Shown here piece by piece: positions 8,876 to 16,943 of a DNA stretch of 64,000 bases (the first letter of the stretch is position 1; every line of letters begins with the position of its first letter). The position numbers and the translations under genes were made by a program. The DNA comes from Micavibrio_A sp964539025. Lineage in GTDB: Bacteria > Pseudomonadota > Alphaproteobacteria > Micavibrionales > Micavibrionaceae. The notes beneath the pieces were generated by a model. The model worked only from the letters and a program-made list of their open reading frames with translations, ran no database searches and was not told the DNA's origin. Where the stretch lies: assembly GCA_964539025.1 (NCBI GenBank), contig CAZIFA010000005.1, forward strand, positions 124,001 to 188,000. The letters run 5' to 3'.

Positions 8876-9251
8876 TTTCTCCTGTTTCAGGCGCAGCTGT
8901 GCCTATGAATTGGTTATGCATATTCTGTGCCAGTTGCGGTTTATCGGCCTTAGATTGCATTTCTATCAACTGCTGTTTCACCAGATCGGCGATGCCAAGC
9001 GTGCCGTTGGCCGCCATGCTCTTTCCGTATTCATCGAGCAGCATGCTTTTGAAAATCTCTTCGCCTCTGCCCCCGCCGAACATCTCATTGGTCTTTATGC
9101 CCTCGAACATCGGGCGCATCATTTCGGTCATGAACATGGCCTCAAAATCCCGCGCGGTTTCATCGATCCGTACCATGTCCATATGTTTTGGATCGATGGT
9201 GGGCTTCGAAAGAAGGGCGGGATTAAGTGCAACGGCGCTGTCGAGTTTCAT
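8862..9251 (-). CDS. flgJ: Rod-binding protein FlgJ, N-terminal domain only
   Basis: A 129-residue protein matching the rod-cap domain of FlgJ (DFEAMFMTEMMRPMFEG, then FGGGRGEEIFKSMLLDEYGK). It lacks the C-terminal muramidase domain of enterobacterial FlgJ, as is usual in alphaproteobacteria, so a separate lysozyme-like enzyme must open the wall. I start at 9251, where AGGGA precedes the ATG; the longer reading frame starting at 9347 runs through the end of flgI and is Arg-rich nonsense. It lies 10 bp after flgI. Confidence 0.85.
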   Translation of the reverse strand: MKLDSAVALNPALLSKPTIDPKHMDMVRIDETARDFEAMFMTEMMRPMFEGIKTNEMFGGGRGEEIFKSMLLDEYGKSMAANGTLGIADLVKQQLIEMQSKADKPQLAQNMHNQFIGTAAPETGENDDV

Positions 9252-9261
9252 GTCATTATCC

Positions 9262-10395
9262 CTACATCGTCGTGATTTCGGCCTGCAGCGCGCCTGCGGA
9301 TTTGATCGCCTGTAGAATGGTGATGACATCGCGCGGCGGTACGCCAAGGCGGTTCAATCCGGTAACAAGGTCTTCGAGTGTTACGCCCGTTTCCATGACG
9401 GCGAGTTTCGCATCAGGATTGCTGTTCACTTCGAGGTCGGTGCGTGGAACCACGACCGTGTTGCCCTGTTCGGCGAACGGATTGGGCTGGCTCACTTGCG
9501 GCGTTTCGGTGATCTTAATCGTCAGGTTGGCTTGTGCTATCGCGACCGTGCTGATCTTCACATCCGACCCCATGACGATAACGCCGGAACGTTCATCGAT
9601 CACGACGCGTGCGATCTGGTCCGGTTCGACGGGCAATTGTTCAATGTCTGTAATCAAATCGACGATTGTGCCCGCATACATGTTGGGGCGTTTCAGGACA
9701 ACGCTGGCGCCGTTTTCGGCGGCGGCGACATTGCCGGATGTAAATCCGTTGATTGCCTGTGCGATACGGCGTGCGGTGGTGAAATCGGGATTGCGCAGCG
9801 CGAGGCGAACCTGATCGAGGTCTTCGAGTTTGAATGCGATTTCGCGCTCCACAATAGCGCCGCCGGGAATACGTGCAGCGGTCGGAATATTCTGGATCAC
9901 TTGCGCGGCCTGTCCATTCGCGGCGTAACCGGATACGTTCACAGAACCTTGCGCGACGGCGTACACTTCGCCGTCAGCGGCCATCAACGGTGTGACGAGC
10001 AATGTACCGCCTTGCAGGTTCGAAGCGTCGCCGAGCGAAGAAATATTCACATCGATTGCAGATCCCTGATTGGTGAAGGGTGGGAGCGTCGCTGTCACCA
10101 TCACGGCGGCGACATTGCCTGTGTTCAGATTCTGTCCGCGGACATTGACGCCAAGGCGTTCCAGCATCGCGATCAGCGATTGTTCGGTGAAAGGCGAGTT
10201 GCCAAGCGAGTCGCCAGTGCCGCTCAAACCGACGACGAGACCGTAACCGATCAACTGGTTTTCGCGCACGCCTTCGAAATCCACGATGTCCTTGATGCGC
10301 GTGGTTTTTGCCTGCGCTGCGGAAGTCACAAAAAGCGCGGCGAAGAGGGCCAGCGTTACGAGGAGGACGGCGGTTTTCAGTGTCTGAGTAAACAT
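9262..10395 (-). CDS. flgI: Flagellar P-ring protein FlgI
   Basis: A 377-residue periplasmic protein with an N-terminal signal peptide (hydrophobic LLVTLALFAALFV, cleavage near AQA) and the FlgI landmarks TRIKDIVDFEGVRENQLIGYG and GTGDS. It builds the peptidoglycan ring around the rod. The ATG at 10395 places the signal peptide at the start; the upstream in-frame ATG at 10479 adds 28 polar residues and is less likely. It heads the flgI-flgJ-fliK-flgD-flgE run and is divergent from fliX. Confidence 0.94.
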   Translation of the reverse strand: MFTQTLKTAVLLVTLALFAALFVTSAAQAKTTRIKDIVDFEGVRENQLIGYGLVVGLSGTGDSLGNSPFTEQSLIAMLERLGVNVRGQNLNTGNVAAVMVTATLPPFTNQGSAIDVNISSLGDASNLQGGTLLVTPLMAADGEVYAVAQGSVNVSGYAANGQAAQVIQNIPTAARIPGGAIVEREIAFKLEDLDQVRLALRNPDFTTARRIAQAINGFTSGNVAAAENGASVVLKRPNMYAGTIVDLITDIEQLPVEPDQIARVVIDERSGVIVMGSDVKISTVAIAQANLTIKITETPQVSQPNPFAEQGNTVVVPRTDLEVNSNPDAKLAVMETGVTLEDLVTGLNRLGVPPRDVITILQAIKSAGALQAEITTM

Positions 10396-10518
10396 AATTC
10401 TATTCAATGCTGTTAATCCATTGAATATCTTGCGAAGTTCGTGCCAGCCTTTGTGGATAGTAAAATCTAATGAAAGCAACGGGTTATAAAAAACCTGGTC
10501 AGGTGGCCAACTTGACGT

Positions 10519-10573
10519 GGGGAAAAATTGCCCGAGTCGACCAAGTCCTTGATCGGGGCGGCAAATTTTTCCC
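10519..10573. repeat. Inverted repeat in the flgI-fliX intergenic region
   Basis: GGGGAAAAATTGCC at 10519-10532 is nearly the reverse complement of GGCAAATTTTTCCC at 10560-10573 (one extra A), with 27 bases between. It lies between the divergent flgI and fliX starts. It could be an operator pair or a leader hairpin; TATACT at 10600-10605 is a possible -10 for fliX downstream of it. Confidence 0.4.
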
Positions 10574-10611
10574 TCTTAAATTGCCCGGCCCAATCGGGGT
10601 ATACTGGCGTT

Positions 10612-11046
10612 ATGAAGATCGAAGGACCATCAAAAACATCGGGCGCCAGCGGCAGCAAAAAGACCGGCAAGGTTGAATCCGACGGCAGTTTCGAAGATTT
10701 TATCGCGGCCGCGCCCAAGGGTGTGTCCAGCGCAGCGCCGACCAATTCCATCGCCCGGGTTGACGCGCTTTTGAGCGTGCAGGGGGCCGAAAGTGCCACC
10801 GAGCGCGCCGCCAAACGCCGGATGCAAGAGCGGGGCGAGGATATCCTCAAGGAACTCGACACCCTGAAAATGAGCCTTTTGACCGGGACCATGACACTAG
10901 GCCAAGTTATTGATATCGCGGACGTTGTAGCCTCTCACCGGGAGAAAATCGCCGATCCGCGCCTTACATCCATCCTCGATGAAATCGATCTTCGGGCGCA
11001 GATAGAAATCGCCAAAGCCAGAAAAGCCATGGAAGCCACACATTAA
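10612..11046 (+). CDS. fliX: Flagellar assembly regulator FliX
   Basis: A 144-residue protein, close to the 139 residues of Caulobacter FliX, with a Lys/Ser-rich start and a helical C-terminal half containing LLTGTMTLGQVIDIADVV. In Caulobacter FliX senses completion of early flagellar structures and works with FlbD to control sigma-54 promoters, and its gene is also divergent from flgI. I start at 10612; the longer frame from 10528 uses unrelated sequence. flbD itself is not in this window. Confidence 0.75.
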   Translation: MKIEGPSKTSGASGSKKTGKVESDGSFEDFIAAAPKGVSSAAPTNSIARVDALLSVQGAESATERAAKRRMQERGEDILKELDTLKMSLLTGTMTLGQVIDIADVVASHREKIADPRLTSILDEIDLRAQIEIAKARKAMEATH

Positions 11047-11137
11047 CCGTAGGAATGGGCTTGCCTTGACGGGTCGCAGTCCATATATTCTCTACGCTTT
11101 TTAGACACTTACCAGCATTGTGATATTTGGGGTTTTT

Positions 11138-11572
11138 ATGCCGACAGAAAAAAGCGTTATCGTCCCGCCGGATTACAATCCGAACAAAGACAAAAAAGAG
11201 TACATGAACCCCATCATGCGGGAATATTTCCGCAACAAGCTGATCGCATGGAGATCAGAACTGATCCGGGAATCATCGGAGACAATCCACAACACGCTGC
11301 AGGAAACAGAATTGCAGCAGCCGGACCTTGCGGACCGCGCATCGGCAGAAACGGATCACGCGCTGGAACTGCGCACGCGCGACCGCGAACGCAAATTGAT
11401 CAGCAAAATCAATGAAGCACTTATTCGCCTCGACCAGAACGAATATGGTTTTTGCGAAGAAACGGGCGAGCCGATCGGCGTCGCGCGTCTTGAAGCCCGT
11501 CCTGTGGCCACTCTTTCGTTAGAGGCACAGGAACGTCACGAAAAAATGGAAAAGACTCACCGCGATGATTAA
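11138..11572 (+). CDS. dksA: RNA polymerase-binding regulator DksA
   Basis: A 144-residue protein with the DksA coiled coil (LADRASAETDHALELRTRDR) and C-terminal TGEPIGVARLEARP. DksA binds in the RNA polymerase secondary channel and potentiates ppGpp. Of the four zinc cysteines only one remains (CEET, then SLEA in place of the second CxxC pair), a pattern I associate with several alphaproteobacterial DksA proteins. The ATG at 11138 has GGGG five bases upstream; a GTG at 11120 is in frame. A terminator follows. Confidence 0.88.
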   Translation: MPTEKSVIVPPDYNPNKDKKEYMNPIMREYFRNKLIAWRSELIRESSETIHNTLQETELQQPDLADRASAETDHALELRTRDRERKLISKINEALIRLDQNEYGFCEETGEPIGVARLEARPVATLSLEAQERHEKMEKTHRDD

Positions 11573-11573
11573 A

Positions 11574-11703
11574 AGTTAATTTTGGTTAGCCAACCAGATT
11601 TTTTAAAAAAGTCCCTCCCTCAGGGGCTTTTTTTGTAGTGAAACGTTTCACGAATTGACCAAAATTAACCACAGTAAAAAGTTAATTCTGGTCAGAATTA
11701 ACT
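11574..11703. repeat. Cluster of operator-like palindromes after dksA
   Basis: The motif GTTAATTYTGGTYA occurs three times: plus strand near 11574, minus strand near 11656-11668, and at 11681. The last forms a perfect inverted repeat, arms 11680-11690 and 11693-11703 with a 2-bp centre. A separate 14-bp perfect palindrome, GTGAAACGTTTCAC, lies at 11638-11651. No adjacent start codon explains them, since the genes on both sides point inward. Confidence 0.5.
11605..11634 (+). terminator. Terminator of dksA
   Basis: An A run, a GC stem (GTCCCT / AGGGGC, one imperfect pair) and a run of seven T, 33 bases past the dksA stop. Confidence 0.75.
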
Positions 11704-11769
11704 GTCAGGCGCATGTGTGGTGTTGATGGGGTGAGTATAGCACAAACATGAAAAACAGTCAGCATTTTT

Positions 11770-11886
11770 GTCATCCCGACTGGAGCGAAGCGGAATGGAG
11801 GGATCTTTAAAAGATCGATCCGCCAAAGATCCCTCGGCTTCCGTCTTCGCCCTGCGGGCTTCGCCGGACAAGACGCTCGGGATGAC
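11770..11886. repeat. REP-like palindromic element
   Basis: Begins GTCATCCCGA and ends TCGGGATGAC, with internal AGGGATCTTT / AAAGATCCCT inverted parts. The same boundaries recur at 37704-37800, 45504-45588 and 53245-53330. Together with the palindrome cluster it fills most of the 386-bp gap between dksA and the next gene. Confidence 0.8.
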
Positions 11887-11910
11887 AATTTAGGGGAAGG
11901 TAGGAAAATA

Positions 11911-11938
11911 AAAAAGCCGGGAGATTGCCCGGCTTTTT
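11911..11938. terminator. Bidirectional terminator
   Basis: Perfect stem AAAAAGCCGGG / CCCGGCTTTTT region with loop AGATTG. It ends the small minus-strand gene whose stop is at 11959. Confidence 0.8.
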
Positions 11939-11958
11939 TGAATTCGGAATGCTTGATG

Positions 11959-12198
11959 TTATCTTTTGTTTTCGAGTGGTTTAGGCGCCGGGGTGGACGG
12001 AGTAGCGGGTTTTACCGTAGGTGAGCCAGAAGTAGCGCCGCCAAATGCCGCGTCCAGATCGACGGTGGGTGGTATGCCCGCGTTCGGAATTCTTTTTGCT
12101 TTTTGTTCAGTCGTTACACCATCTTTTGTGACGGTGTAAGAAACCTCATCTCCGGCGGATGCCAGTGTCGGTTGTTCAGTACCAGGTCCTTGTGCCAT
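11959..12198 (-). CDS. Small hypothetical protein, Pro/Thr-rich tail
   Basis: A 79-residue protein that I do not recognise. Residues 1-35 look like a short beta-rich domain (VSYTVTKDGVTTEQKAKR); residues 40-79 are Pro/Thr/Ser/Lys-rich and likely disordered. AAGGGG seven bases before the ATG and a terminator behind it support a real, monocistronic gene. It sits between dksA and flgH, with no evidence of a flagellar role. Confidence 0.6.
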   Translation of the reverse strand: MAQGPGTEQPTLASAGDEVSYTVTKDGVTTEQKAKRIPNAGIPPTVDLDAAFGGATSGSPTVKPATPSTPAPKPLENKR

Positions 12199-12285
12199 TG
12201 CATTTCCCCTTATTTAATGATGCCTAAAAATAGCAATTCCGCGTTAAAGCATCCTTAATTGTAGCAAAATCAAGCCTGTAAACGC

Positions 12286-12310
12286 AAAAAACCGGCACAT
12301 CCTGTGCCGG
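12286..12310 (-). terminator. Terminator of the flgF-flgG-flgA-flgH operon
   Basis: Stem CCGGCACA / TGTGCCGG with a 3-base loop, followed on the minus strand by a run of six T. It lies about 75 bases past the flgH stop. Confidence 0.75.
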
Positions 12311-12386
12311 CTTTCCTTTTGGAGTAAGGGTAGGCATTACGTCGCCCTGAAACCCGACTGATCCTGAGTCAGGGACGTGCTGCCCC

Positions 12387-13190
12387 CTAGAAGGGAAACA
12401 GGACGTCGTAAACTTGTTGTCCGTAACGGGGCTGCTGAACATCCGTAATCTGTCCTTTGCCGCCGTAGGAGACGCGAGCTTCGGCCACCTTGTCGTATGA
12501 GATCGTGTTGTCGATGGAGATATCCTGCGGGCGAATGACACCTGCGAATTCAAGGACACGTTTTTCAAAATTGACGCGCACTTCCTGACGACCTTGAATC
12601 ACCATGTTGCCGTTGGGCAAAAGCTGCATGATGGTGGCCGCGAGTTTCATCTTGATTTTTTCTTGGCGATCGATTTTGCCCGAGCCTTTATGGTTAGAAG
12701 AGGATTCCCCGCCGACGAGGGCGTTGTTGTTGACTTCTTCGGGCAGCACTTGTGCCAGATCGGTTTCGTAGCCAAGGAAAGAGGAGAGGCCCGCATTTTC
12801 ATCGGCTTCGCGCGTGCGTTCGGTTTCGTTGTCGAGTTCTGCCTTATCCTTGATATCAAGCGTGACGGTCAGGATATCGCCGACATCATCGGCGCGTTGA
12901 TCTTCGAAAAACGCCTGGCGGTTGGAGGCCCACAAGGAATTTTTCTCACGATGTTCGGTTTGCGGCGCGGGCATAGGCATCGACACGGCGCGGTAGTCGG
13001 CCTGCGTCGTGGGGTTTTCGATGGTGGAGAGGGCTGGAGGTTTGCCGACGTCGGCGAGACGTTCGGCGGCGCCGCATGCGGTGAGCGATAATGTTGCTGT
13101 CAGCACCGTTGTCATTCTGAGCGTAGCGAAGGACCTCATGAGATTCTTCGGCTTCGCCTCAGAATGACATTGTGTTTTTGTGTTCTTCAT
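12387..13190 (-). CDS. flgH: Flagellar L-ring lipoprotein FlgH
   Basis: A 267-residue outer-membrane ring protein. Landmarks are LWASNRQAFFEDQRADDVGD, GSGKIDRQEKI and the C-terminal GVIRPQDISIDNTISYDKVAEARVSYGG split across the ring domain. The lipobox LTAC lies at about residues 35-38, followed by the mature Cys. The ATG at 13190 has GGGAG seven bases upstream, so the protein apparently begins with an unusual 27-residue stretch, most of it encoded by a REP palindrome (13111-13168). Internal ATGs at MRSF or MTTV would give a conventional signal peptide. Last gene of the flgF-G-A-H operon. Confidence 0.93.
   Translation of the reverse strand: MKNTKTQCHSEAKPKNLMRSFATLRMTTVLTATLSLTACGAAERLADVGKPPALSTIENPTTQADYRAVSMPMPAPQTEHREKNSLWASNRQAFFEDQRADDVGDILTVTLDIKDKAELDNETERTREADENAGLSSFLGYETDLAQVLPEEVNNNALVGGESSSNHKGSGKIDRQEKIKMKLAATIMQLLPNGNMVIQGRQEVRVNFEKRVLEFAGVIRPQDISIDNTISYDKVAEARVSYGGKGQITDVQQPRYGQQVYDVLFPF
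13111..13168. repeat. REP-like palindrome inside flgH coding sequence
   Basis: GTCATTCTGAG and CTCAGAATGAC are the outer arms. The element is read in frame as flgH residues 8-27 (HSEAKPKNLMRSFATLRM), the peptide typically produced when this class of repeat is translated. Its length leaves the flgH frame intact. Confidence 0.75.
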
Positions 13191-13214
13191 ACTCTTACTC
13201 CCTTAACTCCACTA

Positions 13215-14186
13215 TTACCGTATGGTGATTTCACGATGCGCCGTAACGACACCTTGAAGATTTTTGTTTGAATCTGAATTGGACACGCGGACCGTGTCGC
13301 CGATGGCGCCGGCCTGCAGCGCCTTACCCTTCGCGGTCAGAACCATCGGGCCAGTTTCAAAGACCAGCGTGACGGAATCGCCGCGATCGACCATTTTCGG
13401 ATTTTCAAGATCGTTGGCGTTGATGGGTTTGCCCGACGTGGCCGTGCGGCGCGGCGTCATATTGATGATATCTTTTTCATTCAGGATGGTGCCATTGGCG
13501 ATGCGGTTTTGCGGCAGGTCGATCCAGTCGATATCCATGGCGCCGATAATGTCGCCGGATTTGAGTGTGTTTTTCAGCACGGGGACGGGGATCAGGCGTT
13601 CGATATGGCCCGAGACGCTGATGCGTTTCACGGGATTTTCGGCGCTTGGCGCTACGATGACGGCGTTGAAATTGTCTTTTTGCGGATTGAAATTGAAGGA
13701 GGTGATTTCTAGGCCTTCTTCGGAGCCGCCGGGAAGGAGAATGTCGGAAGGCGCGGCAAGATAGGCGACCGAGAATTTTTCGGTTATGCCGCTCTCGCGC
13801 AGTTTACCTTCTAAAGTCTCCGTGATTTTTTCCTGTGGAATGACGATGGCGTCACGGCGCAGGATGATTTGCTGGGCCGAGTCCGATGGGGTCCATTCAA
13901 CATCGAGGGCGGAGGCAATTTTATAAAGCGTGCGGGCGTTCAGGATCATATCCTTGCCGGGCGCAGGCGCGGGGCCGAGGACATATTCCGCGTTTTTGGT
14001 GCCGTCGAAAATATCGCCGAGTTTGATGTAATCGCCGGTGATGACGGTTTCGGAACGCAGCGTGGCGGCAAGCGCCGCTTTGGTCCCTGCAAGGAGTACA
14101 ATCACGCCCGCAGAAACGACGAACACGAATGTAGCGATACGAGCCGCTATCTCCAGTGTTTCTATCCAGTCCTTGCGCATGATCAT
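13215..14186 (-). CDS. flgA: Flagellar P-ring assembly chaperone FlgA
   Basis: A 323-residue periplasmic protein. Residues 17-41 form a signal peptide or membrane anchor ending in ALA. The C-terminal SAF-like and FlgA domain contains VPVLKNTLKSGDIIGAMDI and TATSGKPINANDL, both typical. FlgA helps FlgI subunits form the P ring. It lies between flgG (25 bp upstream) and flgH (24 bp downstream), all co-directional. Confidence 0.9.
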   Translation of the reverse strand: MIMRKDWIETLEIAARIATFVFVVSAGVIVLLAGTKAALAATLRSETVITGDYIKLGDIFDGTKNAEYVLGPAPAPGKDMILNARTLYKIASALDVEWTPSDSAQQIILRRDAIVIPQEKITETLEGKLRESGITEKFSVAYLAAPSDILLPGGSEEGLEITSFNFNPQKDNFNAVIVAPSAENPVKRISVSGHIERLIPVPVLKNTLKSGDIIGAMDIDWIDLPQNRIANGTILNEKDIINMTPRRTATSGKPINANDLENPKMVDRGDSVTLVFETGPMVLTAKGKALQAGAIGDTVRVSNSDSNKNLQGVVTAHREITIR

Positions 14187-14211
14187 ACTCCTTTACCTGC
14201 CTAGGGTCCTA

Positions 14212-15000
14212 TTATCGAAGTTGCGTGACCGTCTGGAGCATTTCATCGCTCGCCGTAATCACTTTCGAGTTCATTTCATAGGCGCGTTGCGCGGTGATCA
14301 GGTTGGTGATCTCCTCAACAATGTTCACGTTCGAATTTTCCAGCGCGCCTTGGCGGATTTCGCCAAGGTCGTTTTGGGCAGGGTTGCCGACGGCGGGCGT
14401 GCCCGAAGCCCTGGTTTCGAGGAACAGCGTGTCGCCAATAGCCTCTAACCCGGCGGGGTTGACGAAGCGGGCGAGTTGCAACTGGCCGACATTGGCCATG
14501 GTCGTCTGGCCTGGTTGTTTGACGAGCACTTCGCCGGACACGTTGACGACGATTTCTTCGGCATCGGCGGGCACGGTGATGCCGGGCTGGATTCTGTAAC
14601 CCTGCGCAGTAACGATTTCGCTGTCCTGATTGAGTTGGAACACACCTGAACGCGTGTAGGCGGTATTGCCGTTGGGAAGGCCGATCTGGTAATAGCCTTC
14701 GCCGGTGATGGCGAGGTCGAGCGGATTTTCGGTTATCTTGATCGTGCCTTGTTCATGCAGACGGTAGATTGAGCCGAGTGAAACACCAAGGCCGAATTGC
14801 ATACCGGTCGGCACAACATCACCGTTGTCGGATGAGGTTGCACCGGGAACTTGTTTGTTTTGATAGATGAGGTCGTGAAATTCTGCGCGCTGGCGTTTGA
14901 AGCCCGACGTCGTCGTGTTCGCTATGTTGTTCGAGATTACATCGACGTTCATTTGCTGGGCCAGCATGCCCGTCGCGCCGATATCAAGGGATCTCAACAT
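14212..15000 (-). CDS. flgG: Distal rod protein FlgG
   Basis: A 262-residue axial protein, the usual FlgG length. The start MLRSLDIGATGMLAQQMNVD and DVISNNIANTTTSGFKRQRAE are diagnostic, as is the C-terminal ITAQRAYEMNSKVI. It forms the distal rod crossing the periplasm. Second gene of the flgF-flgG-flgA-flgH operon. Confidence 0.95.
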   Translation of the reverse strand: MLRSLDIGATGMLAQQMNVDVISNNIANTTTSGFKRQRAEFHDLIYQNKQVPGATSSDNGDVVPTGMQFGLGVSLGSIYRLHEQGTIKITENPLDLAITGEGYYQIGLPNGNTAYTRSGVFQLNQDSEIVTAQGYRIQPGITVPADAEEIVVNVSGEVLVKQPGQTTMANVGQLQLARFVNPAGLEAIGDTLFLETRASGTPAVGNPAQNDLGEIRQGALENSNVNIVEEITNLITAQRAYEMNSKVITASDEMLQTVTQLR

Positions 15001-15052
15001 TTCTTTTTCTCCTAATCTTTCCCGCGTTAACGGGTCTTATTGTTCAACTCTC

Positions 15053-15082
15053 TCTGGTCCCCCGCCTTCGCGGGGGTGACAG
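15053..15082. repeat. Short GC-rich hairpin between flgF and flgG
   Basis: CCCCCGCCTTCGCGGGGG forms a tight hairpin and is followed by TGACAGGG; it looks like a half copy of the REP-like elements elsewhere. It lies inside the flgF-flgG operon and could tune downstream expression. Confidence 0.5.
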
Positions 15083-15090
15083 GGAGGGGG

Positions 15091-15816
15091 TTATGCCGGG
15101 CGTCCGAGACGCTGGATCATTGCTTCCTGACGCTGGTGCTCCGATTGCATCATGTTCTGGACCATCTGGTATTCGCGCAGCACGTCGATCATGCGCGTCA
15201 TTTCGAGAACGCCCGAAACGTTCGAGCCTTCGATTTTGCCTTGAACGACTCTGGTTTCTTTTGCGGGGGTTCCGGGTTCGGGGGATTTGTAGAGGCCGTT
15301 TCCAGTGGGTTCCAATTTTTGGTAATCGTTGAATTCCATGACCATCAGGCTGCCGACCGGGCCGTCTTCGGTGGATACACCACCTTTTTCATCGATGGTG
15401 ATGGATTTTGCGTCGGCGGGGATCGATATGACGCCGCCGCCCTGACCCGCGACCTTCATGCCGGTGGAGGTGATTATTTCGCCGAGCGCGTTCAAAGAAA
15501 AATTGCCCGCACGGGTGTATTGGACTTCGCCGCCGGGTGATTGCACGCCCAAAAAGCCGGGGCCGATCAGCGCGACATCGAGCGGGCTGCCTGTGATTTT
15601 GATGGGGCCGGGGTCTGTAACTTGATATTGGCCGTAATCATAAACGAGGGAGACGTCCTCTTTCATCCGTTTTTGATCGGAGATGAATTCCTTGAACACG
15701 GCGTTTTGCCCGCGAAAGCCGGGCGTGTTCAGGTTGGCGACGTTGTTGGAGATCAGCGCCATCTTTTCCTGCAGCGCGACCTGACCCGACAAGCCGACGT
15801 AAAGTGAATTTTCCAT
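15091..15816 (-). CDS. flgF: Proximal rod protein FlgF
   Basis: A 241-residue axial protein: MENSLYVGLSGQVALQEKM and ALISNNVANLNTPGFRGQ at the start and MIDVLREYQMVQNMMQ near the end. It is a rod subunit exported through the flagellar apparatus. First gene of the minus-strand flgF-flgG-flgA-flgH operon; the 326-bp divergent gap to fliL must hold its promoter, but I cannot pick one with confidence. Confidence 0.93.
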   Translation of the reverse strand: MENSLYVGLSGQVALQEKMALISNNVANLNTPGFRGQNAVFKEFISDQKRMKEDVSLVYDYGQYQVTDPGPIKITGSPLDVALIGPGFLGVQSPGGEVQYTRAGNFSLNALGEIITSTGMKVAGQGGGVISIPADAKSITIDEKGGVSTEDGPVGSLMVMEFNDYQKLEPTGNGLYKSPEPGTPAKETRVVQGKIEGSNVSGVLEMTRMIDVLREYQMVQNMMQSEHQRQEAMIQRLGRPA

Positions 15817-16107
15817 TTGGTCCTAAACCTCTTTTAAGTCCCATCGTCGTCAGCCGTCGCTTTGCTCCGTCGAGCCGATGGGCGTAATAATCCGCAGAAA
15901 CCATTGCGAAGAGCGTGCCAAGCCCAAAAAGCGAGAGAATAAAAGGCGTTATGGATTTATCCACAGCGGGATGGCGGCGTGAGCCGGGGCAATTTCGATA
16001 TAGGGTTTCCGAGTCGGGCGGAAATTTTTGCCTGCCCGTTTTTGCCTTTAAGGTGAGGGAGTTGTGGGCGAAAAAACAAACGATCTGTTGTGGTAAAAAT
16101 TTTGCTT

Positions 16108-16113
16108 TATACT
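16108..16113 (+). promoter_or_regulatory. Possible -10 element of fliL
   Basis: TATACT, 29 bases before the fliL ATG, with a weak CTGTTG -35 candidate 17 bases upstream. The rest of the 15817-16142 gap has no gene I can support. Confidence 0.35.
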
Positions 16114-16142
16114 GATGGACTGAATTTCAAAAGGCGGATTCC

Positions 16143-16766
16143 ATGGCTGGCCCGAAAAAAGACGATCATAAAGAGCCCGAAGTCAACGCATCTTTGGATG
16201 ACGAAGATGCTGGCGCCGAAGGTGCGGAGGGCGGCGAAGGCGGCGGTGGCAGCAAGAAAAAGCTGATCATCATTATAGTTGTGCTGCTTCTCGTTCTGGC
16301 AGGTGCCGGCGCGGGGCTATATTTCTCTGGTTTCCTCGATAAAATGCTGGGCAAGGGCGAAGCGACCGAAGAGAGGCATGAAGCAGCCGAAGGCGACGAG
16401 GCTCCGGTTGAAGAAGTTTGCACCAAAGGTGAAGATGGCAAGGAAGTCTGTGGCCCGCCCGGCGCGCAATTCCTTAAAATCCCCGATATGATCGTCAATT
16501 TGAATTCCGAGGACGGTACGCCGCGTTACCTGCGCCTGTCCGTCCAGCTTGAATTGAAGAGCCCAGAAGACGTGGCGGCGGTCGAAAAAGTCCTGCCCCG
16601 CGTGGTCGACCAGTTTCAGACGTATTTACGTGAGCTTAGGGTGCGCGATTTGCGAGGTTCCGCAGGTATTTACAGGCTTCAGATGGAGTTGCTTGCGAGG
16701 GTCAATCAGGCGGCTTATCCCGTTGAAGTCCAAGATGTTCTCTTCCAAGAAATCCTGATACAATAG
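16143..16766 (+). CDS. fliL: Flagellar basal body-associated protein FliL
   Basis: A 207-residue inner-membrane protein. Residues 1-37 are acidic and Gly-rich, residues 38-62 form one transmembrane helix (KKKLIIIIVVLLLVLAGAG), and the periplasmic FliL domain includes YLRLSVQLEL and LRGSAGIYRLQMELLARVN. FliL rings surround stator units and support torque or swarming. AAGGCGG precedes the ATG. It heads a plus-strand run with fliM, though a structured repeat separates the two. Confidence 0.92.
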   Translation: MAGPKKDDHKEPEVNASLDDEDAGAEGAEGGEGGGGSKKKLIIIIVVLLLVLAGAGAGLYFSGFLDKMLGKGEATEERHEAAEGDEAPVEEVCTKGEDGKEVCGPPGAQFLKIPDMIVNLNSEDGTPRYLRLSVQLELKSPEDVAAVEKVLPRVVDQFQTYLRELRVRDLRGSAGIYRLQMELLARVNQAAYPVEVQDVLFQEILIQ

Positions 16767-16776
16767 GGATATGGTC

Positions 16777-16877
16777 TTTTTGAGCGCACACGGCGTTATC
16801 CTTCGGTCTCGGCGTGCTCACGTACCCAATGTACGCTCCGCGCGCCTCGCCTCGGCTGCCTTGTGTGCATCTCAAAA
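16777..16877. repeat. Large imperfect inverted-repeat element, copy 1
   Basis: A roughly 100-bp element whose ends pair (TTTTTGAGCGCACAC with GTGTGCATCTCAAAA) and whose centre forms a GTAC-loop-GTAC hairpin. The body, GGCGTTATCCTTCGGTCTCG and CCGCGCGCCTCGCCT, recurs at 28986-29071. It fills most of the fliL-fliM gap. Confidence 0.75.
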
Positions 16878-16943
16878 ATCCTCATACCCTAGTATGGAAA
16901 AGACGCTAGACTATAACGGCATGATTCTTGCGAAGTACACACT

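Noticed and set aside
15638..15964. 108-codon minus-strand frame overlapping the start of flgF, with a hydrophobic N-terminus
   Set aside because: It starts at GTG without a ribosome site and more than half of it lies out of frame within flgF, which is certain.
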